From Actinomycetota bacterium (GTDB taxonomy: Bacteria > Actinomycetota > Thermoleophilia > Gaiellales > Gaiellaceae): a stretch of 11,559 bases of DNA. Positions 1 through 5,419 of this stretch are shown piece by piece. How positions within the stretch are numbered: the first letter of the stretch is position 1; each line of letters opens with the position of its first letter. The DNA lies in contig JAFAIV010000170.1 in NCBI GenBank assembly GCA_019236545.1, positions 1-11,559 of the forward strand, written 5' to 3'. The position numbers were made by a program, and so were the translations under genes. Below the pieces are notes generated by a model, which was not told the origin of the DNA, made no database searches, and saw only the letters and a program-made list of their open reading frames with translations.

Positions 1-1
1 C

Positions 2-199
2 CTCGCCGTGCCGGTCTTCCCGAACCACACCGACCGCTCGATCTTCATCAACCAGCAGGCGCTGCCGCTGCTCGAGTCGGAGACGCTGGCCGCGAACTAC
101 TCGCTCAACGGGATCCAGATGATCAGCGGCGCGACCTACACGAGCCAGGGCTTCCTGCAGTCGCTCCAGTCGGCGCTGCTGAAGGCGCAGAAGATCTGA
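2..199 (+). CDS. FMN-binding domain protein (3' end only)
   Basis: Only the last 65 codons are in the window; the gene begins upstream. The visible part is the C-terminal half of a small FMN-binding domain of the NqrC/RnfG type. It contains the motif SGATYTS (codons 125-145), which matches the [ST]GAT-x-[ST] flavinylation motif. In that family FMN is linked by a phosphoester bond to the Thr of SGAT, here codon 134-136. The rest (SQGFLQSLQSALLKA) fits the usual C-terminal helix. The stop TGA (197-199) shares one base with the ATG of the apbE gene, so the two are almost certainly co-translated, and the neighbour is the enzyme that makes this modification. A role as a one-electron flavin carrier in a membrane or extracytoplasmic redox chain is inferred; the electron donor and acceptor are not visible. 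Any signal peptide or membrane anchor would be encoded outside the window. Confidence 0.85.
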   Translation, partial: LAVPVFPNHTDRSIFINQQALPLLESETLAANYSLNGIQMISGATYTSQGFLQSLQSALLKAQKI

Positions 200-933
200 T
201 GCTGCGCGTCGAGCACGTGATGGGGATGCCGGTGATCGCGGACGTCCGCGACGAGGAGGCCGACCCTCGCGCGCTCGACGACCTCTTCGCCTGGCTGCGC
301 TGGGTGGACGCGACCTTCAGCACCTACCGGGACGACAGCGAGATCAGCCGCATCAACCGCGGCGAGCTCGCGGTCGAGGACGCCGACCCCGCCGTCCGGG
401 TCGTCCTCGCGCGCTGCGAGGAGCTGCGCCAGGAGACGGACGGCTGGTTCGACATCCGGGCCGCGTCGCCGGACGCGATCGACCCGTCCGGGCTCGTGAA
501 GGGCTGGTCGGTCGAGCGGGCCGCGGCGATCCTCGACCGCGCCGGGATGCGCAACTACGCCCTGAACGCGGGCGGCGACATGGTGCTGCGCGGACGCGCG
601 AAGCCGGACTGGGTCTGGCGCGTCGGCATCCAGCACCCGCGCGAGCGCGACGCGGTCGCGCACGTGATCGAGACGCGCAACCTCGCCGTCGCGACCTCGG
701 GCGAGTACGAGCGCGGCCGCCACATCCTCGACCCGCGCACGGGCGCACCAGCCGGCGAAGGCCTGCTCTCGGTGACGATCGCCGGCCCCGATCTCGGCAC
801 CGCCGACGCCTACGCCACGGCCGCGTTCGCGATGGGCGTGACGCGGGCGACGCACTGGGTGGCCCGCCTGCGCGGCTACAAGGCGATGCTGATCCTCGAC
901 GACGACCGGGTTCTGTCGACGCCGGGGTTCTGA
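199..933 (+). CDS. apbE: FAD:protein FMN transferase (ApbE family)
   Basis: Predicted to move FMN from FAD onto a Thr of a partner protein, a Mg-dependent reaction. The 244 residues carry the ApbE signatures in order: MGMPV near residue 8, FSTYRDDSEISRIN at 40-53, DPSGLVKGW at 95-103, NAGGD at 123-127, TSGEYERGRHILDPRTG at 166-182, and LGTADAYATAAFAMG at 199-213, whose Asp/Thr residues bind the metal. The start is the ATG at 199, overlapping the stop of the FMN-binding gene by one base (TGATG), which indicates translational coupling and names the likely substrate. At 244 residues it is shorter than the roughly 330-residue proteobacterial lipoprotein forms. It lacks a signal peptide or lipobox, so as read it would act in the cytoplasm, or its substrate domain is modified before export. 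There is no other likely identity. Confidence 0.93.
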   Translation: MLRVEHVMGMPVIADVRDEEADPRALDDLFAWLRWVDATFSTYRDDSEISRINRGELAVEDADPAVRVVLARCEELRQETDGWFDIRAASPDAIDPSGLVKGWSVERAAAILDRAGMRNYALNAGGDMVLRGRAKPDWVWRVGIQHPRERDAVAHVIETRNLAVATSGEYERGRHILDPRTGAPAGEGLLSVTIAGPDLGTADAYATAAFAMGVTRATHWVARLRGYKAMLILDDDRVLSTPGF

Positions 934-960
934 CTTTCCGACTTACGACGCTGGTACCTT
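930..960 (+). promoter_or_regulatory. Weak candidate promoter for the HNH gene
   Basis: The 36-base gap after apbE holds CTGACT (930-935) and, 19 bases on, TACCTT (955-960) preceded by TGG, an extended -10 arrangement. The -10 lies nine bases before the TTG start at 970, the same distance as in the much better promoter at 6526-6554. The -35 match and spacer are poor, so this is only a candidate. Confidence 0.25.
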
Positions 961-969
961 TCGGACGAG

Positions 970-1473
970 TTGCAGCACGTTCTCGTCCTGAACGCGAGTT
1001 ACGAGCCGCTGAATGTGTGCACGGTGCGGCGCGCCCACGTGCTGGTCTTCAAGGGGAAGGCGGAGGTCGTCGAGCAGCTCGACCAGCCGCTGCGCTCGGC
1101 GTCCGGGAGCTTCATCTGGCCGCACGTGATCCGGCTGCTGCACTACGTCCGCGTGCCGCGCGCGATTCAGCGCAAGATCAGTCGTAGAGCGCTGTTCGCG
1201 CGAGACGGGCACCGCTGCGTCTACTGCGGGACGACGAGCGGGCGGCTCACGCTCGACCACGTCGTGCCGCGGTCGAAGGGCGGCGAGTCGGTGTGGGAGA
1301 ACGTCGTCACGGCGTGCGCGCCGTGCAACCTGCGCAAGGGCGACCGCACCCTCGAGCAGGCCGGGATGGAGCTCGCGACGGAGCCGCGCCCGCCGGCGCC
1401 GGTGCTGTTCATCAAGCTCGCCGCGCCGCGGATCCCGCAGGGCTGGACGCCCTATCTGGCAACAGCCGTGTGA
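970..1473 (+). CDS. HNH endonuclease, orphan zinc-containing type
   Basis: A 167-residue HNH nuclease. The N-terminal segment (HVLVLNASYEPLNV, 3-16) is the hallmark of a widespread actinobacterial/cyanobacterial HNH family. The catalytic half has CVYC (83-86), LDHVVPRSKGG (95-105; D96 and H97 are the metal/general-base pair), N111, CAPCN (116-120) and K123. This is a complete beta-beta-alpha metal finger with two CxxC pairs for structural zinc. In this reading frame no ATG or GTG occurs between the apbE stop and the conserved N-terminus, so the start must be the TTG at 970, with GGACGAG directly upstream as a poor Shine-Dalgarno. It stands alone, with no integrase, terminase, methylase or intron. 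Family members are stand-alone chromosomal genes whose DNA target and role (repair or restriction) are not established; neither is clear here. Confidence 0.9.
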   Translation: MQHVLVLNASYEPLNVCTVRRAHVLVFKGKAEVVEQLDQPLRSASGSFIWPHVIRLLHYVRVPRAIQRKISRRALFARDGHRCVYCGTTSGRLTLDHVVPRSKGGESVWENVVTACAPCNLRKGDRTLEQAGMELATEPRPPAPVLFIKLAAPRIPQGWTPYLATAV

Positions 1474-1499
1474 CGATCCGGAGCCCGGTGTCGTACATC
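1470..1499 (+). promoter_or_regulatory. Weak candidate promoter for the SIMPL gene
   Basis: GTGACG (1470-1475) and TACATC (1494-1499) are separated by 18 bases and overlap the end of the HNH gene. The -10 is only four bases from the ATG at 1504, so use of this promoter would give a leaderless or 5'-truncated message. Co-transcription with the HNH gene across the 30-base gap is an equally good reading. Confidence 0.2.
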
Positions 1500-1503
1500 G
1501 GGC

Positions 1504-2202
1504 ATGAAGAAGATCCTGATCCTCTCCGGCGCGCTGCTCGTGGCGGCCGCGATCGCCGGAATCGCCCAGCCTCATTTCGCCCGCTCCGCCACGGCCGCCG
1601 CGGGCGACCGAACGATCACCGTCAGCGGCAACGGCGTCTCCACGACCGTCCCCGACCGGGCCTCGTTCCAGTTCGGCGTGACGACGAACGCGCGGGACGC
1701 GAAGGCGGCGCTCGCCCAGAACGCCTCCGACGCGGCCGCCGTCATCGCCGCGCTGAAGGCCGCCGGCATCCCGGCGTCCGACATCCAGACGAGCGGCGTC
1801 TCGCTCTCGCCGCAGACCTCCCCCGACGGCACCTCCGTGATCGGCTACACCGCCTCGAACACCGTCACCGCGGCGATGCCGATCGAAAAGGCGGGCACCG
1901 TCGTCGACGCGGCCGTGAACGCGGGCGCGAACAACGTCTATGGCCCGAGCCTGACCGTCTCCGACCAGAGCTCGCTCTACCAGGACGCGCTGAAGAAGGC
2001 GTTCGCCGACGCGAAGGGCAAGGCGCAGGCCTTGGCCGCGGCCGCCGGTGTCCAGCTCGGCGCCGTCGAGTCGATCGCCGAGGGGGACAACGCCCCGATC
2101 GCGCTGCCGATGGCGGCGAAGGCAGCCGACGGGAGCACTCCGATCGAGCCGGGGACGCAGCAGATCCAGGCGAGCGTGAGCGTGACTTTTTCGGTTTCCT
2201 GA
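1504..2202 (+). CDS. Secreted SIMPL-domain (DUF541) protein
   Basis: A 232-residue protein with an N-terminal signal peptide: MKK, a hydrophobic core at about 4-21, and a small-residue region ATAAAGD near 29-35 that could be cut by signal peptidase I. It is followed by a SIMPL domain (about 36-232). Family marks are TITVSGNGVSTTVPDRASFQFGV (37-59; a Gly-rich first strand, then the PD turn), a helix rich in Ala with N-x-x-D-A-A-A-V-I-A-A-L (73-84), the G-I-x-x-x-D-I-Q-T segment (88-96), and the YQDALKKAFADAKGKAQALA helix (159-178), closing with QIQASVSVTFSV. SIMPL proteins include E. coli YggE and BP26. They form oligomeric assemblies and have been tied to oxidative-stress tolerance, but no biochemical reaction is established. 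The ATG at 1504 has no good Shine-Dalgarno. There is no lipobox, so the product is likely free outside the membrane. Confidence 0.9.
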   Translation: MKKILILSGALLVAAAIAGIAQPHFARSATAAAGDRTITVSGNGVSTTVPDRASFQFGVTTNARDAKAALAQNASDAAAVIAALKAAGIPASDIQTSGVSLSPQTSPDGTSVIGYTASNTVTAAMPIEKAGTVVDAAVNAGANNVYGPSLTVSDQSSLYQDALKKAFADAKGKAQALAAAAGVQLGAVESIAEGDNAPIALPMAAKAADGSTPIEPGTQQIQASVSVTFSVS

Positions 2203-2212
2203 CCGTCACAAC

Positions 2213-2221
2213 TGCTATAAA
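2213..2221 (+). promoter_or_regulatory. Extended -10 promoter before the glnII leader
   Basis: TGC-TATAAA (2213-2221) is an extended -10 element and one of very few A/T-rich hexamers in the window. No convincing -35 precedes it, as is usual for extended -10 promoters. Transcription would start at about 2226-2229, placing a leader of about 98 bases, including an intrinsic terminator, ahead of the glutamine synthetase start. Confidence 0.5.
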
Positions 2222-2271
2222 GCGCCCAGGCGCTGCCGATGACAGGCAGCACCAAAGGCGACGAGGCCTGG
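2222..2271 (+). promoter_or_regulatory. Structured glnII 5' leader, candidate antiterminator/aptamer
   Basis: Between the extended -10 and the terminator lies a hairpin GCTGCC (2232-2237)/GGCAGC (2245-2250) with a 7-base loop GATGACA. Directly outside it, CCAGGC (2226-2231) can pair with GCCTGG (2266-2271). The latter is the lower 5' arm of the terminator stem, so this pairing would exclude the terminator base. A second option pairs AAAGGC (2254-2259) with GCCTTT (2294-2299), the terminator 3' foot. These mutually exclusive folds are what a transcription attenuator or riboswitch needs. I do not recognise the sequence as a known riboswitch class. If transcription starts as late as 2228, the outer pairing is shortened to four base pairs. 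Confidence 0.4.
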
Positions 2272-2302
2272 AGGACTCCTTGGAGTCCCCCGGGCCTTTT
2301 TT
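2264..2302 (+). terminator. Intrinsic terminator just upstream of glnII
   Basis: A long GC-rich stem pairs 2264-2279 with 2282-2297. The upper part is GGACTC-CTTG-GAGTCC; the lower part continues AGGCCTGG/CCGGGCCT with one A-C mismatch and one G-U pair. Six T follow (2297-2302). It is the only classical intrinsic terminator in the window. It sits 12 bases before the Shine-Dalgarno of glnII and downstream of the TATAAA promoter, so glnII transcripts from that promoter must pass it. It could also end SIMPL transcripts. Confidence 0.85.
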
Positions 2303-2325
2303 GTTGGACCGACAGGAGGACGACC

Positions 2326-3378
2326 GTGGCGAAGTACAAGCTCGAGTACATCTGGCTGGACGGCTACGAGCCCGTCCCCAACCTGCGCGGCAAGACCCGA
2401 GTGGAGGAGTTCGACGCGTTCCCGGCGCTCGAGCAGCTGCCGATGTGGAACTTCGACGGCAGCTCGACCCGCCAGGCCGAGGGGCACGACTCCGACTGCT
2501 TCCTGCAGCCGGTCGCCGTGTTCCCCGACCCGACCTGGAAGGACGCGGCGCTCGTGATGTGCGAGGTGCTGCTCCCGGACGGGACGCCGCACCCGAGCAA
2601 CAGCCGCGCGCGGATCCCGGACGACCCGGACGCGTGGTTCGGCTTCGAGCAGGAGTACTTCCTCTATCGCGACGGCGTGCCGCTCGGCTTCCCCGCGAAC
2701 GGCTTCCCGCCGCCGCAGGGCGAGTACTACACCGGAGTCGGCTTCAAGAACGTCGGCGACGTCGCGCGCGAGATCGTGCAGACGCACCTCGACCTCTGCC
2801 TCGAAGCCGGGATCGAGCACCAGGGCATCAACGCCGAGGTGGCGAAGGGCCAGTGGGAGTTCCAGATCTTCGGCAAGGGCTCCCGGACGGCCGCCGACCA
2901 GGTCTGGATGGCGCGCTACCTGCTGCTTCGCCTCTGCGAGAAGTACGGCGTGGACGTGAACTTCCACCCGAAGCCGCTCGGCATCGAGGTCGACTGGAAC
3001 GGCTCGGGCATGCACACGAACTTCTCGACCGCGTACATGCGCGAGGTCGGCGGCAAGCAGTACTTCGAGTCGCTGATGGCCGCGTTCGACGACCGGAAGG
3101 AAGACCACATCTCGGTCTACGGGCCGGACAACCACCTCCGCCTCACCGGCCTGCACGAGACGGCCGCGATCGACCAGTTCACGTTCGGCGTCGCCAACCG
3201 CGGCGCGTCGATCCGGATCCCGCACTCGTTCGTGAAGAACGGCTATCGCGGCTACCTCGAGGATCGCCGCCCGAACGCGCTCGGCGACCCCTACAAGATC
3301 GCCGGCCGGATCCTCGAGACGATCGCGTCCGTCCCGAACGGCTCCTCGGTCGCCGAACTCGAGGCCGCCGTCGCGTAA
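2326..3378 (+). CDS. glnII: Glutamine synthetase, type II (eukaryotic-like)
   Basis: Makes glutamine from glutamate, ammonia and ATP in the cytoplasm. At 350 residues it has the length of the GSII class, well short of the roughly 470-residue GlnA (GSI). Motifs in order: WNFDGSST (41-48) in the beta-grasp region, FGFEQEYFL (105-113) with metal-binding Glu, NAEVAKGQWEFQI (169-181), NGSGMHTNFST (225-235) with the ATP/metal His, NRGASIRIP (291-299) and YLEDRRP (310-316) with the catalytic Arg/Glu region. The GSI adenylylation loop is absent, so GlnE control is not expected. The start is GTG 2326, preceded by AGGAGG (2314-2319) at six bases, and the product begins MAKYKLEYIWLDGYEP like other GSII. 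No second GS, GlnB or amt gene is nearby. A terminator and possible antiterminator lie directly upstream, suggesting control by transcription attenuation. It is convergent with the sulfurtransferase, 12 bases apart. Confidence 0.96.
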   Translation: MAKYKLEYIWLDGYEPVPNLRGKTRVEEFDAFPALEQLPMWNFDGSSTRQAEGHDSDCFLQPVAVFPDPTWKDAALVMCEVLLPDGTPHPSNSRARIPDDPDAWFGFEQEYFLYRDGVPLGFPANGFPPPQGEYYTGVGFKNVGDVAREIVQTHLDLCLEAGIEHQGINAEVAKGQWEFQIFGKGSRTAADQVWMARYLLLRLCEKYGVDVNFHPKPLGIEVDWNGSGMHTNFSTAYMREVGGKQYFESLMAAFDDRKEDHISVYGPDNHLRLTGLHETAAIDQFTFGVANRGASIRIPHSFVKNGYRGYLEDRRPNALGDPYKIAGRILETIASVPNGSSVAELEAAVA

Positions 3379-3390
3379 GTCCTCTCCTGG

Positions 3391-4107
3391 CTAGCCGCGC
3401 TCCGCGGGGAGCCGCCTCTGCTCCCACTCGCTCCACGAGCCGGGGTAGAGGCGGCCCTCGCGGCCGGCGAGCCAGGCCCGGTGCAGCGTGACGCACGCAG
3501 TCACGCCCGAGCCGCAGTAGGCGACGAGCTCGCCGTCCGGGAGCTCCGGCAGCGGCTCGCTCCACGGCGCGTTCCGCGCGCCCGGGATCCGGCCCGGGAT
3601 GACGTCGATCTCGTTCGGCTCGCCGCGGTAGCGGGCGGGCATGCGCGCGTCGACGAGGACGAGCCCCGGGTCGGCGAGGCGGCGCTGGAGCTCCTCGGCC
3701 GTCGCCGTGTCGCCCTCGCGCGGGCGCGGGACGAACTCGCGCGGCTCGACCTCGGCCTCGCCGCTCTCGAGCAGACCGCCCCATGCCTCGATCCCGCCCG
3801 TCATCACGGCGCAGTCGGCGTGGCCGAAGTGGCGGAGCAGCCACCAGAGGCGCTCGGCGCCGCCCATCGAGCCGTACGCGACGACGAAGACGCCGTCGCC
3901 GATCCCGGCGCGACCGGCGGCCGCGGCGAACTTCTCGGCCGGAGGGAGCGGATGCCGACCCGCGTCGGGCACGGACGGGTCGGAGAGGTCCGCTTCGACG
4001 TCGAGGAAGGCGGCGCCGGGGACGTGGCCTGCCCGGTAGAGCTCCCGCCCGGCCGGGGGATTGCCGAGCTGCCAGCGGCAGTCGATGAACCGGTACGTGA
4101 TCGCCAC
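3391..4107 (-). CDS. sseA: Two-domain sulfurtransferase (3-mercaptopyruvate type)
   Basis: A 238-residue tandem rhodanese protein. The N-terminal non-catalytic domain starts FIDCRWQLG (7-15) with GHVPGAAFLDVEADLS (27-42) and GIEAWGG (105-111). The catalytic domain has LVDARMPARYRGE (151-163), GRIPGARNAPW (172-182), the active loop CGSGVTA (198-204) and the terminal YPGSWSEW (221-228). CGSGVTA is the loop of 3-mercaptopyruvate sulfurtransferases (thiosulfate rhodaneses have CRxG), so sulfur transfer from mercaptopyruvate to a thiol acceptor or cyanide is expected. The start is uncertain: GTG at 4107 gives AITYRFIDCRW, while TTG at 4119 is the alternative. Sequence further upstream is antisense to the neighbouring gene, and the same false N-terminus recurs antisense to its paralog, so it is not coding. 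The 5' end overlaps that divergent gene by about 11 bases. No signal peptide, so cytoplasmic. Confidence 0.9.
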   Translation of the reverse strand: MAITYRFIDCRWQLGNPPAGRELYRAGHVPGAAFLDVEADLSDPSVPDAGRHPLPPAEKFAAAAGRAGIGDGVFVVAYGSMGGAERLWWLLRHFGHADCAVMTGGIEAWGGLLESGEAEVEPREFVPRPREGDTATAEELQRRLADPGLVLVDARMPARYRGEPNEIDVIPGRIPGARNAPWSEPLPELPDGELVAYCGSGVTACVTLHRAWLAGREGRLYPGSWSEWEQRRLPAERG

Positions 4108-4432
4108 GACTCCCGCCAACGTACAGCAGGCCTTCACCGCGCACGGCGCGCCCGTCGTCCAGGTCGCGAAGGCGCCGTCGGTCTGCACGCCGCTCGACTG
4201 TCAGTCGATCGACAAGTGGCGCTTCAGCCCCGTCGTCTGGTTCAAGCCGACGAGCGGGCGCGACTTCCTCGTCGCGCTGCTCCCGACCCCGTCCGACGCC
4301 AAGCTCCTCGCCGGCTTCGAGAGCTCCGGGAGCGACGTGCACGTCGTGCAGAACGGGCCCACGGTGCTCGTGTACGCGAACGTGTCGAAGCGCAGCGCCG
4401 CCTTGCGCGCGGCGATCGCGGCGCTCCGCTAG
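4097..4432 (+). CDS. Unknown family, tandem paralog 1
   Basis: I do not recognise this family. From GTG 4097 it encodes 111 residues beginning VIATTPANVQQAFTAHGAPV. It is clearly homologous along its whole length to the next gene: shared (I)ATTPA-x-V, F-x-x-HGAPV-x-QV, AP-x-x-C-x-x-x-x-C, PVW, SGRDFLVAL, P-x-DA and a C-terminal AALR. Two Cys about five residues apart (about 30 and 35) are conserved in both. There is no signal peptide or membrane segment. The segment TPANVQQAF looks like a small helix and SGRDFLVAL a core strand. GTG 4097 was chosen because it aligns with the ATG of paralog 2; ATG 4085 is possible and would add MNRY. Neither has a Shine-Dalgarno. The 5' end overlaps the divergent sulfurtransferase start, so each promoter must lie in the other gene's coding DNA. 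Confidence 0.72.
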   Translation: MIATTPANVQQAFTAHGAPVVQVAKAPSVCTPLDCQSIDKWRFSPVVWFKPTSGRDFLVALLPTPSDAKLLAGFESSGSDVHVVQNGPTVLVYANVSKRSAALRAAIAALR

Positions 4433-4445
4433 CGTCGTCGACAGC

Positions 4446-4784
4446 ATGATCGCCACCACTCCGGCAGACGTCCGGCTGACGTTCGCGCGCCACGGCGCGC
4501 CGGTCGCGCAGGTCACGCAGGCACCCGAGATCTGCCAGCCGGCGGCATGCACGGGCGTGGACGTCTTCTCGAAGGACGGCCGCCAGCCGGTCTGGCTCGC
4601 ACCGCAAAGCGGTCGGGACTTCCTGGTCGCGCTGACGGCGAGCCCGGCAGACGCACGAGGCCTCGCCCGGTTCCAGCGCGCGCAAGGGCTCGGCGCGGCG
4701 ACGAAGGGGCGGGTGCTGCTCCTGTTCGCGCGCTCGAGCGCCCGCGTGGCGCGCCTGAAGGCCGCGCTCGCGGCGCTCCGCTAG
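4446..4784 (+). CDS. Unknown family, tandem paralog 2
   Basis: A 112-residue protein starting MIATTPADVRLTFARHGAPV, the second copy of the same unrecognised family, 13 bases after the first and probably in one transcript. It keeps HGAPVAQV, the Cys pair in ICQPAAC (about 30-35), PVWLAPQSGRDFLVAL (about 49-64) and the C-terminal RLKAALAALR. The middle (about 75-88) diverges most from paralog 1. About half of the positions look identical by eye, so the duplication is not recent. The last 11 bases before and including the stop (gcgctccgctag) are identical in both genes. No signal peptide, membrane segment or known catalytic motif is visible. The stop TAG (4782-4784) overlaps the stop of the convergent lysE-like gene in one CTAG. 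Confidence 0.75.
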   Translation: MIATTPADVRLTFARHGAPVAQVTQAPEICQPAACTGVDVFSKDGRQPVWLAPQSGRDFLVALTASPADARGLARFQRAQGLGAATKGRVLLLFARSSARVARLKAALAALR

Positions 4785-4793
4785 CTCGAGCGG
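4778..4793. terminator. Small hairpin at convergent stop codons (weak)
   Basis: CCGCT (4778-4782) and AGCGG (4789-4793) form a 5 bp stem with a six-base loop, spanning the CTAG that supplies stop codons to both converging genes. No T tract follows on either strand, so its role as a bidirectional terminator is a weak suggestion. Confidence 0.2.
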
Positions 4794-5419
4794 TGCGGCG
4801 TCCAGGCCGCGGCGACGATGCCGAGGCCGACGAGGATGCTGCCGCCGAACCAGCGCTGGAACCTCGCCACGCCGCGCGAGCCCCGCAGCCGGTCGGCGAT
4901 CGATCCGGCGGCGAACGCGTAGCAGCTGTCGCTCAGGAAGCCGAGGCAGGCGAAGCTCAGCCCGAAGATCAGGACCTGCAGCCAGACGTGGCGCGCGTGC
5001 GGGTCGACGAACTGCGGGATGAACGCGAAGATGAAGACGATCGTCTTCGGGTTCGTGAGGTTGACGATCACGCCCTGCGTGTACGCGCGCCGGCGCGTGC
5101 GCGGGACGGCCTCCTGCTCGACCTCCTCGTCGTGGCGCGTGAGCAGCCGCCGGACGCCGAGGAAGATCAGGTACGCCGCGCCGACGTAGCGGACGGCGTC
5201 GAAGGCGATCGTCGAGGCGAGGATGAGCGACGAGAGCCCGACGGTCGCGAGCGTGACGTGGACGATCGTGCCGGTCGTGATCCCGGCGACCGACGCGATC
5301 CCGCCCGAGCGGCCCATCTCGATGCTGCGCGTGACGACGTAGAGCACGGCCGGGCCCGGGATCGCGAGCAGCGCCATCCCGGTGGCGAGGAAGAGGGCGT
5401 ACGTCGAGAGCGACGGCAT
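4781..5419 (-). CDS. LysE/RhtB-family amino-acid exporter
   Basis: A 212-residue inner-membrane protein of the LysE/RhtB superfamily, which exports amino acids or related small molecules using the proton gradient. Family marks are AIPGPAVLYVVTRSIEMGRSGG (19-40; the PGP motif and Gly-rich loop), GITTGT (46-51), AAYLIFLGVRRL (81-92), and NLTNPKTIVFIFAFIPQFVD (120-139; the NPK motif). About six hydrophobic helices are visible (about 5-25, 42-63, 68-90, 117-138, 145-170, 188-206), with a charged cytoplasmic loop at 93-112. ATG 5419 shares one base with the TGA of the upstream WYL regulator gene (TGATG on the minus strand), so the two form a coupled operon and the regulator probably controls this exporter. 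The substrate cannot be read from sequence. Confidence 0.92.
   Translation of the reverse strand: MPSLSTYALFLATGMALLAIPGPAVLYVVTRSIEMGRSGGIASVAGITTGTIVHVTLATVGLSSLILASTIAFDAVRYVGAAYLIFLGVRRLLTRHDEEVEQEAVPRTRRRAYTQGVIVNLTNPKTIVFIFAFIPQFVDPHARHVWLQVLIFGLSFACLGFLSDSCYAFAAGSIADRLRGSRGVARFQRWFGGSILVGLGIVAAAWTPHRSS

Noticed and set aside
970..1473. HNH nuclease as part of a mobile intron, phage or restriction system
   Set aside because: No reverse transcriptase, terminase, integrase, methylase or repeat boundary is nearby, and base composition matches its neighbours.
2222..2302. Known riboswitch classes upstream of glnII (glutamine glnA type, SAM, TPP, glycine, c-di-AMP)
   Set aside because: I looked for their conserved core sequences and recognised none; only the attenuator architecture is claimed.
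2239..2325. In-frame ATG at 2239 that would extend glutamine synthetase by 29 residues
   Set aside because: The extension runs through the terminator stem and T tract and has no family similarity, while GTG 2326 has an ideal AGGAGG and yields the standard GSII N-terminus.
1293..3491. Very long open frame (732 codons, +) across HNH, SIMPL and glutamine synthetase genes
   Set aside because: It is a shadow frame: Arg/Pro/Gly-rich low-complexity translation typical of high-GC DNA, lying over three genes with clear family motifs.
3179..4552. Long open frames on the minus strand over 3179-4552
   Set aside because: Their first about 35 residues are antisense to the two tandem paralogs and resemble each other only because the paralogs do; the rest is the sulfurtransferase region in another frame.
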